Part shown: positions 13,061 to 20,228 of the stretch, in pieces
How positions within the stretch are numbered: position 1 is the first letter of the stretch
Layout of the letters: each line of letters opens with the position of its first letter
Assembly (NCBI GenBank): GCA_937996755.1
Contig: CALKUS010000044.1
Coordinates: 1 to 20,228 of the forward strand
Length of the DNA stretch: 20,228 nucleotides
DNA from: an uncultured Pseudomonadota bacterium
Lineage (GTDB): Bacteria; Pseudomonadota; Gammaproteobacteria; Xanthomonadales; Ahniellaceae
Direction of reading: 5' to 3'
The notes under the pieces: generated by a model
Told to the model about the DNA's origin: nothing
Seen by the model: the letters and a program-made list of their open reading frames with translations, nothing else
The model's database searches: none
Made by a program: the position numbers and the translations under genes

Positions 13061-16000
13061 ATGCATCGCCGACTCCACGCTGTTGCGCTCGCCGCGCTGC
13101 TCCTGTCCGCCGTGCCCGCATCCCGGGCGCAAACGATCGACGAACAGGGGTTGCTCGCGTACTACCCGCTCGAATTCAACGCGCGCGACAGCGGGACCGG
13201 CCACTACGACGGCACGATCGCGGGCGGTCCCCTGGAATCCGACCCGGACGGCGTGCACGGCCGCTCGCTCGCGCTGGACGGCGTGGACGACGCGATCTCG
13301 TTCGCGGCGCTGCCCGACCCGTACGCGGAGAACTTCGCGTTCGCGTGGAACATGCGCACGGCCGACCTCGCGCCCCGCGTGTGGCTCGGCAAGCGCGCGG
13401 GCTGCACCAACTCGAACTATTTCGAGGTGCGCCAGGATCCCGCGGCGCCCGACCAGCTCGTCGTCGAGCTGGGCACGGGCACGGGTGCGCCGATCCAGGC
13501 TCGCGGCACCATCGCAGCGAACGCGTGGACGCACGTCGCATTCGTGCGCGAGAACGACACGGCGCGCCTGTACATCGACGGTGGGCTCGCGCAGGCAGTC
13601 GCGATCCCCTCGTTCGTGCCGGGCAACAACGCGGCGCCGTTCTCGATCGGCGCATCGCCGTGCATCGGCACGGGCGGCCTGCTGCGCCCGAAGGGCGACA
13701 TCGACGACCTGCGCGTCTACAACCGCGAGCTCACGGATATGGAAGTCGCGGAGCTCGCGCGCGAACCGAACCTGCTCCTGTCGCCGTCCACGGCGGTAGC
13801 GGGCGATCCGATCGCCATCACGGCGAGCGGCATCGTGGCAGGCCGGTTGTATCGCGTATACGCAGTCGATGGCAGCACCGAACAGGAAGTCCCGCTCGGA
13901 TCCGCGATCGCGACGTCGGACACGCTGCGCTGGCAGGCGACGGTGCCGAGCGTGCCGATCGAGCAGGGCAGGGTCTCGCTCCGCGCGGAAACGGAGTTCT
14001 ACGGGCTGATCGAATGCGACGCGGTGCTCGACACCACGGTGCCGTTGGGCGTCGACGTCACGACGAGCGCGCCGCGCGCGGGCAAGCCGATGCACGTCGA
14101 CGTCGACGGACTCGCCGGCGGCGCAGTGCGCCTGCGCTACGGCGACCGCGTGATCGCCGGCCCGGTTCCGGTGGACGGCACGAGCGCATCGTTCGACGTC
14201 GCCGTGCCCGTGGGCTATCCCGCGACGTTCCCCGCGCAAGTGATCGTGCGCGCCGAGCAGCTCGCGGGCCGAAACGTCGTGCGCAGCGGTACCACGACGA
14301 TCACCGTCGCGGCGCCGTCCAGCAGCCCGTTCGTGCAGGCGCAGGACCTGGTGGTCGATCGTCCCGCGGCGCGACCGGGCGACACCGTGCGCATCGACGG
14401 CCACTTCGACTTCGGCGACGACACGACGTCGGCCGACGTGCGGACGAGCGCGTTCTGGGTCGCGAACGGCAGCAGGCGCATCACGCCGTTGCCGACGCGC
14501 GCGCTCGCGCTGGCGTCCGACGGCACGTTCCGGCTCGACACGTTCCCGCCGTCGCTCGGTGCGATGACCTCGTTCATTCCGGCCGGCCCGGGCCGCCTGC
14601 GCCTCGTGATCGAGCGCACCGGCCCGTTCGGTCGGCCGGAGACGCAGATCGTGGACGGCCCGGACCTGACGACCACGTTCGACTCTGACCCGCAGACCGA
14701 CATCACGATCACCGTGCTCAAGGGCGGCACGCAGGAAACCGTTCCGCTCGTGGGCGCGTACGTCGTGCTGGACGGCAACGCGCCCGTGCAGCCGTACGAG
14801 CTGCCGCCTGACGACGGCGAATCGGGCTTCTCGACGAGCGGCTTGTCGTGGGTCGGCAACACGCAGCCGAACTTCGACTTCGCGAGCGGCGGCCGTCCGG
14901 CGGTCAACCAGGTCGGCGACGCGATCGACGGCACCGTGCAGCTGCCGCCGCCCGTCTGCGGCTCGTCGCTCTATCGCCGCTACACGAACGCCGAGGGCAA
15001 GGCCGAGTTCCTGCTGCAGGGCGGGCCGCAGGAACCGCCGCAGAGCTTCCAGTTGGTGGGCGCCGCGCGCTACCGCGCATCGAACTGCACGAGCGACGGC
15101 TGCGCCAACACCGTGCAACTGCCGTACAAGTTCGACCTCACCGTGTACACGCTGCACCGCGGCGCGGGCTATCGCCCGACGTCCGGCGGCAGCAACACCG
15201 AGATCCCGAGCCGCTTCGAGATCGAATACGCGCGCGACACCGGCACGTTCACGATCCGCAACGTGCGCACGGGCGCGGTCACGGTGCAGAACACCTCGGC
15301 CAACATCGAGCTCGTCGTGCCGCCGATCACCGGCAGCCAGAACTACCTCACGATCAACGATCCGATCATGTTCCAGCAGGTCGGCACGAAGGTGTCGGCG
15401 GTGCCGCGCATCGGCGACAAGGGCTACGGCAAGTGGATCGAGTTCACGACCGCGAACGTGGACGAATTCGTGAACGAAGCGCCCGTGAAGGTGATCCGCT
15501 TCGCGCACAAGCCGAGCGTGAACGGCTCGATCGACAGCGCGAAGCTCTACCTGCCGAACAACCAGACCGGCCAGCCGAACGTGGTCGGCACGTTCAACCA
15601 GACCGCGTTCGTCGAGGGCTGCAACATCCAGGACGACGGCACGATGTCGGGCAGCGAGCAATGGGAGCTGCGCCTCGACAACACGCTCGCGTCGAGCTGG
15701 CGCTTCCCGCGCGGCGTGTGGTTCCGTTCCGACGCCGCGGAGCCGAAGGCCTGCGGCTACATCGAGGTGACGAACACGTCCGGCGCCGTCGGCCGCCGCA
15801 ACATCTGCTTCGAGTGGCAGCCCGAGCCGTCGTACTTCGCCGAGGACAACGGCCGCCTCGTGGTCGACGACTCCGACATGGCGCGCGTGCTGGTGCAGTC
15901 GAGCGGCGCATCGATCGGCGATTCCAGCGTGCACACGCCGAATCCCGGCCCCGTGCTCGGCGAGCCCGTCGAGAAACCGCGCGCGACGTCCAGCCGTTCG

Positions 16001-18658
16001 AAATCGGGACGCGGCCTGTTCGACACCGTGACCGCGAGCGGGCCCGGCGGTGCCGTGCGCCGCCTCGCCGGCGACAACCCGGAGCAGTTCAACGAAGGCG
16101 CGGCCGGCGCCGAGACGACCACCAGCTTCGGCAGCGGCGAGACGCAGATCGAGATCGGCGAAGACCGCTTCAACAACATCCTCGACGCGACGATCCCGCT
16201 GTTCCAGTGGTACTGGGGCGTGCCGGAAATCCTCTCGGTCGAGGTGTACGCGCGCCTGCGCCTGATCGCGGCGTACTACTTCCACGGCTTCCTCACGAAG
16301 GACGAAGCCGGCGAGCACCTCGACATGGTGAACGACGCGCTGTTCGCGGCGATCGTCTACGTCGGCGTCGACGTCGACGTGCTGTTCGGCGTGATCGTGG
16401 ACGCCGGCGCCACGCTGTTCGGCACCGTGCAGTCCGAGATCCCGATCGTGGTCGCGGACAACGAGCCGCAGGAGATCGAACCGTGCATCACGTTCAAGCT
16501 CGACTTCTACGGCTACGTCGACCCGTGCCCGCTGTGCCCGACGCCCGTGATCGAGTTCAACGAGAACATCATCGACGCGCAGGACCCGCCGAACTGCTCG
16601 TTCTTCGACGGTCGCCCGGCCGGTTCGGGCTTCGTGGCGAACGCGCTGCAGGGCGGTGGCCCGCAGTTCGGCAGCGACGAAGCGCGCTACCTGCGCCGCC
16701 ACCCGGCCGTGGACTTCGACCCTGCCGGCAACGGCCAGGTGCTCTCGCTCGCCGCCGACGGCTCGCTGCGCGCGACGTTCGTCCAGGGCTCGCAGGCGTT
16801 CGATACCTCGACGCTCTCGGTCGCGCCCGGCACGCGCCAGGCGAAGGTCGTCTACTACAAGCCGAACCGCGCGATCTCGGTGTGGCTGGAAAGCGCGCTG
16901 ACCAACCAGGCGTTCCAGGCGGGCAGCTATCCGACGATCGCGCAGAACCAGCGCCTCGCCTACGCGACGTACGACGGCCACCACTGGAGCGCGAAGTCGA
17001 TCATCACGCCGCCCGGCACGGGCGAAGCGCATCCCGCGCTCGTCGCCTGCTTCGCCGGCAAGCCCGGCTGCCCGGCGAACGGCGAGGTGCTGCTCGCATG
17101 GCAACGCAACGAATCCGGCAGCACCACGAACCCGAAGTACCGCATTCGCTTCGCGACGTGGCGTCCAGGCACGGGCTGGGGCGCGCTCGGTAGCGCGGAC
17201 ACCAGTGCGCCGACGAACGTCGAGGACATCACGCCCACCGCGGCGTACGTCGGCGGCAAGCCGTTCATCGCGTGGGTGCGGCAGCTCGGCACGAACCTCA
17301 ACCGGTTCGACCTGCGCCGCCTCGCCTATCGTCACGTCGGCGAGGGCGGCGTGCAGGTTGCGGGCACGACGGTGCTGCCCGACGCGCCCGTCGCGCCGAG
17401 CATCGTGGCGGCGCCGGTCGCATCGCCGTTCGACGTGCTGCTCGCGTTCGTGCGGCCCGAGGACGACGAAGGCCCGGTCGGCACGTCGCTCGCGCTGCAC
17501 ATCGCGGCGGGCCAGTGCAGCGCCGGCGAATGCGCGTGGAACTGGCACAAGGCGCGCGATCCGATCGGCCGCGCGATCTTCGGCGAGCGCCCGCAGGTGC
17601 TGCGCGTGTTCGGCGACGCGGTGTCGATCGTCATGCGCGGCTTCCGCTTCGAAGGCGAGGACGGCGAGCCGGTGCAGGCCGGCGACACGATCGGCTCGGT
17701 GATCAGCTCGGGCGACCTGCTGAGCCTGCAGCCGAACTTCGCGAACGGCGTCGTGCGCACGCTCGCGATCAGCGCCGACGGCGCGATGCACTTCGGCCAG
17801 GTGGCTGCCTACGACGCGGGGACGCAATCGGTGGTGACGCTCGCGAGCACGCTCGTGCCCGACGGCAACCTGCCGATGCGCGCGATCCTCGAAGCGACCG
17901 GGCCGAAGGGCCAGCGCGCCTATGGCGCCGTGCGCGGGAATTTCGGCGGCGTCGAGATGCGTGGCCTGGCGAGTGCGCCCGACTTCGTGATCGAGTCGTT
18001 CACGGGCGACGCAGGCGTCAACGCCGGCGCGAACGTCGCGACGCAGCTGCGCATCGGCAACCGCGGCAACGACTACGTCGCGGCGCGCGACGGCGCCGTG
18101 CGGCTCGAGCTGCGCTTCGACTCACCGGCGGCCGCGCCGGTCGCGAGCATCGCGCTCGCCGACCTCGCGGGCGGCGACGCGCTCGAGCTCGAGCCCGCGT
18201 TCGATGCGCCGGCGAATGCCTACGCCGACGAGCCGCACGTGCTGTACGCGAGCATCGTGCCCGCGGCGGGCTTCTCCGAAGTCAGCGGCGACGGCAACGA
18301 TGCCGAGCTCGCGTTCGCGGCGCTGCCCGTGCCCCGGAACATCGCGACGCAGATCCGCCCGGGTGCGACCGTCGTGCAGCTCGGCTGGGAAGCGCCTGAC
18401 GATGCGCGCGTCGCGGGCTACCGCGTGTACCGGCTCGCCGAGGACGGCGCGACCTGGTTGCCGCTCGGCGCGTCGGAGTCGCCCGGCTTCCTGGATCTCT
18501 CCGCGCAATTCCTGGTGCCGCGCACGTATGCGATCACGAGCTACTCGGCGCGCGGCATCGAGTCGGAGCGCAGCAAGCCGGTCACGGCGATGCCCGTGCA
18601 GCCGGAGCGCGACGACATCGAGCTGTTCCGCGACGGGTTCGAGGATGGCGCAAGGTGA
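13061..18658 (+). CDS. Giant secreted mosaic protein: LamG-like, Ig-like, unassigned middle, beta-propeller-like, CARDB-like, fibronectin III, DGFE tail
   Basis: This 1865-residue protein has a signal peptide (MHRRLHAVALAALLLSAVPASRA) and GGGGA at 13049-13053 before the ATG. Residues about 28-230 form a LamG/concanavalin-like domain (YYPLEFNARDSG, LDGVDDAISF, WTHVAFV, GDIDDLRVYNREL). Residues 235-570 look like Ig-like or carboxypeptidase-regulatory-like beta modules. Residues 580-1200 match nothing I recognise; they include a hydrophobic stretch (about 1093-1127) and a CPLCP motif near 1155. Residues about 1210-1635 read as repeated propeller-like blades (AYATYDGHHWS, IRFATWRPGTGWG, PFIAWVRQ). 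About 1645-1755 is CARDB-like and about 1757-1850 fibronectin III (LGWEAPDDARVAGYRVYRL). It ends LFRDGFEDGAR, like the protein at 1561-4371. No catalytic residues are evident. A surface or extracellular binding role is inferred. Confidence 0.85.
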   Translation: MHRRLHAVALAALLLSAVPASRAQTIDEQGLLAYYPLEFNARDSGTGHYDGTIAGGPLESDPDGVHGRSLALDGVDDAISFAALPDPYAENFAFAWNMRTADLAPRVWLGKRAGCTNSNYFEVRQDPAAPDQLVVELGTGTGAPIQARGTIAANAWTHVAFVRENDTARLYIDGGLAQAVAIPSFVPGNNAAPFSIGASPCIGTGGLLRPKGDIDDLRVYNRELTDMEVAELAREPNLLLSPSTAVAGDPIAITASGIVAGRLYRVYAVDGSTEQEVPLGSAIATSDTLRWQATVPSVPIEQGRVSLRAETEFYGLIECDAVLDTTVPLGVDVTTSAPRAGKPMHVDVDGLAGGAVRLRYGDRVIAGPVPVDGTSASFDVAVPVGYPATFPAQVIVRAEQLAGRNVVRSGTTTITVAAPSSSPFVQAQDLVVDRPAARPGDTVRIDGHFDFGDDTTSADVRTSAFWVANGSRRITPLPTRALALASDGTFRLDTFPPSLGAMTSFIPAGPGRLRLVIERTGPFGRPETQIVDGPDLTTTFDSDPQTDITITVLKGGTQETVPLVGAYVVLDGNAPVQPYELPPDDGESGFSTSGLSWVGNTQPNFDFASGGRPAVNQVGDAIDGTVQLPPPVCGSSLYRRYTNAEGKAEFLLQGGPQEPPQSFQLVGAARYRASNCTSDGCANTVQLPYKFDLTVYTLHRGAGYRPTSGGSNTEIPSRFEIEYARDTGTFTIRNVRTGAVTVQNTSANIELVVPPITGSQNYLTINDPIMFQQVGTKVSAVPRIGDKGYGKWIEFTTANVDEFVNEAPVKVIRFAHKPSVNGSIDSAKLYLPNNQTGQPNVVGTFNQTAFVEGCNIQDDGTMSGSEQWELRLDNTLASSWRFPRGVWFRSDAAEPKACGYIEVTNTSGAVGRRNICFEWQPEPSYFAEDNGRLVVDDSDMARVLVQSSGASIGDSSVHTPNPGPVLGEPVEKPRATSSRSKSGRGLFDTVTASGPGGAVRRLAGDNPEQFNEGAAGAETTTSFGSGETQIEIGEDRFNNILDATIPLFQWYWGVPEILSVEVYARLRLIAAYYFHGFLTKDEAGEHLDMVNDALFAAIVYVGVDVDVLFGVIVDAGATLFGTVQSEIPIVVADNEPQEIEPCITFKLDFYGYVDPCPLCPTPVIEFNENIIDAQDPPNCSFFDGRPAGSGFVANALQGGGPQFGSDEARYLRRHPAVDFDPAGNGQVLSLAADGSLRATFVQGSQAFDTSTLSVAPGTRQAKVVYYKPNRAISVWLESALTNQAFQAGSYPTIAQNQRLAYATYDGHHWSAKSIITPPGTGEAHPALVACFAGKPGCPANGEVLLAWQRNESGSTTNPKYRIRFATWRPGTGWGALGSADTSAPTNVEDITPTAAYVGGKPFIAWVRQLGTNLNRFDLRRLAYRHVGEGGVQVAGTTVLPDAPVAPSIVAAPVASPFDVLLAFVRPEDDEGPVGTSLALHIAAGQCSAGECAWNWHKARDPIGRAIFGERPQVLRVFGDAVSIVMRGFRFEGEDGEPVQAGDTIGSVISSGDLLSLQPNFANGVVRTLAISADGAMHFGQVAAYDAGTQSVVTLASTLVPDGNLPMRAILEATGPKGQRAYGAVRGNFGGVEMRGLASAPDFVIESFTGDAGVNAGANVATQLRIGNRGNDYVAARDGAVRLELRFDSPAAAPVASIALADLAGGDALELEPAFDAPANAYADEPHVLYASIVPAAGFSEVSGDGNDAELAFAALPVPRNIATQIRPGATVVQLGWEAPDDARVAGYRVYRLAEDGATWLPLGASESPGFLDLSAQFLVPRTYAITSYSARGIESERSKPVTAMPVQPERDDIELFRDGFEDGAR

Positions 18659-18753
18659 CGCGCTGCCCCTCGCGGTGTTGCTGCGCCGTCCCTGGCGCTG
18701 TCGCGCTTCGTCGGGCCGCACCTTCGGACATCCCGTCCTCAGCCGTTGCGCGC

Positions 18754-18778
18754 AGCAGTCGCCGATAGGGCGACTGCT
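18754..18778. terminator. Hairpin between convergent giant gene and DUF4156 gene
   Basis: AGCAGTCGCC and its exact reverse complement flank a GATAG loop, touching the last base of the minus-strand stop codon. It is symmetric, so it could end transcripts from both sides. No T-tract on either side. Confidence 0.5.
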
Positions 18779-19107
18779 CAGCGCTCGCAACGATAAGCGG
18801 CGAACTTCTGTTCGCCGTCGTGCGGCTCCTCGAGCGCCTGCACGGTGTCGGCGCCGATCGTCGCCGCTTCGTTGCGCGCGAGCGATTCCAGCTCGTCGCG
18901 CACCTTGATCGCCTTGCGGTCGATGCCCGCGATCTCGGCCTTCACCGACACCGTGACGTCGCCCTTGAACCGGCAGCGCGAGAGGTCGTCGTCGTAGGCC
19001 ACGCGCACGGCCTGGCCGCGCGAATCGGGCTCGACCCAGGTGCACGCGCCGGCGATCACGCCGAGCGTGGCGATCGAGGCGGCGAGCAGCGGATGCTTCG
19101 TGCGCAT
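18778..19107 (-). CDS. DUF4156-type lipoprotein
   Basis: This 109-residue protein has a lipoprotein signal peptide ending in IAGAC, with the lipidated cysteine at about residue 22. The mature part fits the DUF4156 pattern: CTWVEPDSRGQAVRV near the start, a conserved cysteine (SRCRFKGDVTVSV), DELESLARNEAATIGADTV in the middle, and the closing FAAYRC. The two later cysteines probably form a disulfide. The location is the inner leaflet of the outer membrane or the inner membrane. The function of the family is not established. The gene has its own short upstream region containing a strong hairpin that more likely ends the upstream minus-strand gene. Confidence 0.82.
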   Translation of the reverse strand: MRTKHPLLAASIATLGVIAGACTWVEPDSRGQAVRVAYDDDLSRCRFKGDVTVSVKAEIAGIDRKAIKVRDELESLARNEAATIGADTVQALEEPHDGEQKFAAYRCER

Positions 19108-19121
19108 GTCGTTCTTCCGTG

Positions 19122-19152
19122 AGTGGGCGCGTCCATTGTGGACGCGCCCGCT
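19122..19152 (-). terminator. Fourteen-bp hairpin after the partial hydrolase-like gene
   Basis: GGGCGCGTCCA (19125-19135) and its exact complement (19139-19149) enclose a three-base loop. Pairing extends outward by a T-G wobble and two more pairs. It lies 21 bases downstream of the minus-strand stop at 19174. The stem core GGCGCGTCC is shared with the hairpin at 8776-8808. Confidence 0.6.
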
Positions 19153-19173
19153 GAACGGCCGACGAACATCGCG

Positions 19174-20228
19174 TTACGGCGTGCAGCTCCAGCCGGCGGG
19201 GCTCGACAGGCGCTGCAGCACGAGCTGGCGCTGCGGGAACGGGCTGCCGGCGCGCGGGCCGAAGAAAACGCCGATGCGGTTGCAATCCAGGACCGACACC
19301 GAGGCGAAGCCGACGTCGCGACGGACGACCTCGGCTTCGGCGAAGTCCGCGCCGAACCGCGTTCCGACGGGCTGCAGCACGCTGCCGAAAGTGAGGATCG
19401 GGATCGGTGGCGGCGGGTCGATCGCGACGTCGAAGCCACCGTCGGCAAACAGCCAGGCCGGGTTGCCGCTCGCGTCGTAGGTGTACCAGACGAGGAACGC
19501 GCGCGTGCCGTTGTTCGCGTCGCGCATCGTGTGCAGGAACAGGCCCTCGCCGGGGTGCTGCGGGTCGAAGTAGCCACCGTCCATCCGGCCTGCGACGTAT
19601 TCGCCGGCGGGCGCGCCGTAACCGGACAAGCGTGCGAGCGGCCGCGTGAAGCTGCCTGCCGGTCCGTCATAACGCATCGTCGCGGCGTCGCCCTCGAACA
19701 CGATGCGCAGCGTGCCGTACTGCACCTGCTGGATCGCACGCGGATCGAACGCGCCCGCGAACGCGCCGCCCGACGTGCGGATCAGGTAGTCAGTCTGCAG
19801 GCCGTTGCCGGTGATCGTGCCCTGCCCGAACAGCCAGAGCTGCTGTCCGGGCTCGCCGCTGCGCGGATACGTGTACCAGGAAACGATCACGCGTCCGTCG
19901 GCCTGCGGCTCGAGGAACAGGCCTTCGCCCGAGCGGCCCGGCGTGAACCACAGGCCGGCGACGCGCGCGCTCGCTTCGCCCGTGCGCACCTGCGGCCGCG
20001 GGTTGAACGCGACGTCGAGCGCCGCGTCGTCGCGCACGTAGTCGGCGATGCGGCATTCGCCGGTCGCCGTGCCGCTCGTGACCAGGTTGCGGCAAGTCGA
20101 CTGCAGCGTTGCGCCGACCGGCTTCGTGCCGCCCGCGACCCATGCACGCAGGCTTTCCCAGCCGGACAGGAACTCCGGCGCGGTGAAGCCGCAATGCGTC
20201 GGCGTGTCCTCGTTCACCACGAATTGCG
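19174..20228 (-). CDS. C-terminal part of a secreted protein: probable alpha/beta-hydrolase end plus two GEGLFLE/WYTY modules (5' end missing)
   Basis: The frame is open to the right edge (reading QFVVNEDTPTHCGF), so the start lies outside; a GTG at 20220 is probably internal because no signal peptide follows. The first part (THCGFTAPEFLSGWESL, then RAWVAGGTKPVGATLQSTC) resembles the end of polyhydroxybutyrate-depolymerase or tannase-type hydrolases, where the histidine of THCGF (codon 20194-20196) would be catalytic. This is inference. Two related modules follow, each with G-x-[WY]-F-x-P-x-x-x-G-E-G-L-F-L and a later WYTY-x-x-S-G-x-P-x-x-W-L-F segment, at about 19970-19800 and 19600-19440. 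The protein ends in GWSCTP, without the DGFE tail. A hairpin follows the stop. Confidence 0.7.
   Translation of the reverse strand, partial: QFVVNEDTPTHCGFTAPEFLSGWESLRAWVAGGTKPVGATLQSTCRNLVTSGTATGECRIADYVRDDAALDVAFNPRPQVRTGEASARVAGLWFTPGRSGEGLFLEPQADGRVIVSWYTYPRSGEPGQQLWLFGQGTITGNGLQTDYLIRTSGGAFAGAFDPRAIQQVQYGTLRIVFEGDAATMRYDGPAGSFTRPLARLSGYGAPAGEYVAGRMDGGYFDPQHPGEGLFLHTMRDANNGTRAFLVWYTYDASGNPAWLFADGGFDVAIDPPPPIPILTFGSVLQPVGTRFGADFAEAEVVRRDVGFASVSVLDCNRIGVFFGPRAGSPFPQRQLVLQRLSSPAGWSCTP

Noticed and set aside
9996..13121. Long minus-strand frame opposite the M16 protease.
   Set aside because: Same composition artefact; the plus-strand frame has a clear HxxEH protease with signal peptide.
12773..17827. 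Very long open frame on the minus strand (over 1600 codons) opposite the giant secreted gene.
   Set aside because: It is a by-product of GC-rich codon use in the real plus-strand gene. The translation is dominated by Arg, Ala, Asp and His with no domain, no signal peptide and no Shine-Dalgarno sequence, and it also crosses the M16 gene end and the hairpin at 12980.
10233..18658. Hypothesis that the M16 protease processes the adjacent giant secreted protein.
   Set aside because: Adjacency is the only support. M16 enzymes usually degrade peptides or small unfolded substrates, and a 13-bp hairpin separates the two genes.

Overview
The window is very GC-rich, densely coded DNA with a strong G/C bias at third codon positions. 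The order rhodanese (yibN) - secB - gpsA - trmL matches the enterobacterial yibN-grxC-secB-gpsA-cysE-trmL neighbourhood, which points to a gammaproteobacterium. The GC content and the secreted, repeat-rich proteins suggest Lysobacterales (Xanthomonadales), perhaps Rhodanobacteraceae such as Dokdonella-like organisms. That placement is inference, since no rRNA or marker alignment was possible.

Layout. 3-983 is the 3' part of a SulP anion transporter with a STAS domain. 1046-1483 is YibN, behind a good sigma-70 promoter. 1561-5183 looks like an insertion in the usual yibN-grxC-secB order: a 936-residue secreted protein of about eight HYDIN/ASH-like beta-sandwich units (+ strand), then two convergent, overlapping genes (- strand) for paralogous six-cysteine secreted proteins. 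No grxC is present here. 5334-6888 is secB-gpsA. 7035-7586 is a small outer-membrane beta-barrel, facing trmL (7683-8150, -) across a heptad-built inverted repeat. 8177-8330 is a composite palindromic intergenic element.

8329-10119 (-) holds an 82-residue secreted protein with a sigma-54-like promoter, a 168-residue secreted protein with a similar N-terminus, and a short-chain dehydrogenase. 10233-12968 (+) is a periplasmic M16 zinc protease. 13061-18658 (+) is a 1865-residue secreted mosaic protein (LamG-like, Ig-like segments, an unassigned middle, a probable beta-propeller, CARDB-like, fibronectin III). 18778-19107 (-) is a DUF4156-type lipoprotein. 19174 to the right edge (-) is the C-terminal part of a secreted protein, probably an alpha/beta-hydrolase fused to two GEGLFLE/WYTY modules.

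Functionally, the housekeeping part covers protein export (SecB), phospholipid precursor synthesis (GpsA), tRNA wobble modification (TrmL) and sulfur handling (YibN). The rest is envelope and exported material. The two large secreted proteins share a C-terminal tail of the form L-[LF]-[KR]-D-G-F-E-D, the best candidate here for an undescribed sorting or anchoring signal. The six-cysteine pair is the best candidate for an undescribed small protein family. Many genes end in strong hairpins without a U-tract, three of them with the stem core GGCGCG(T/A)CC. I found no CRISPR array, tRNA, rRNA, insertion sequence, toxin-antitoxin pair or phage module.
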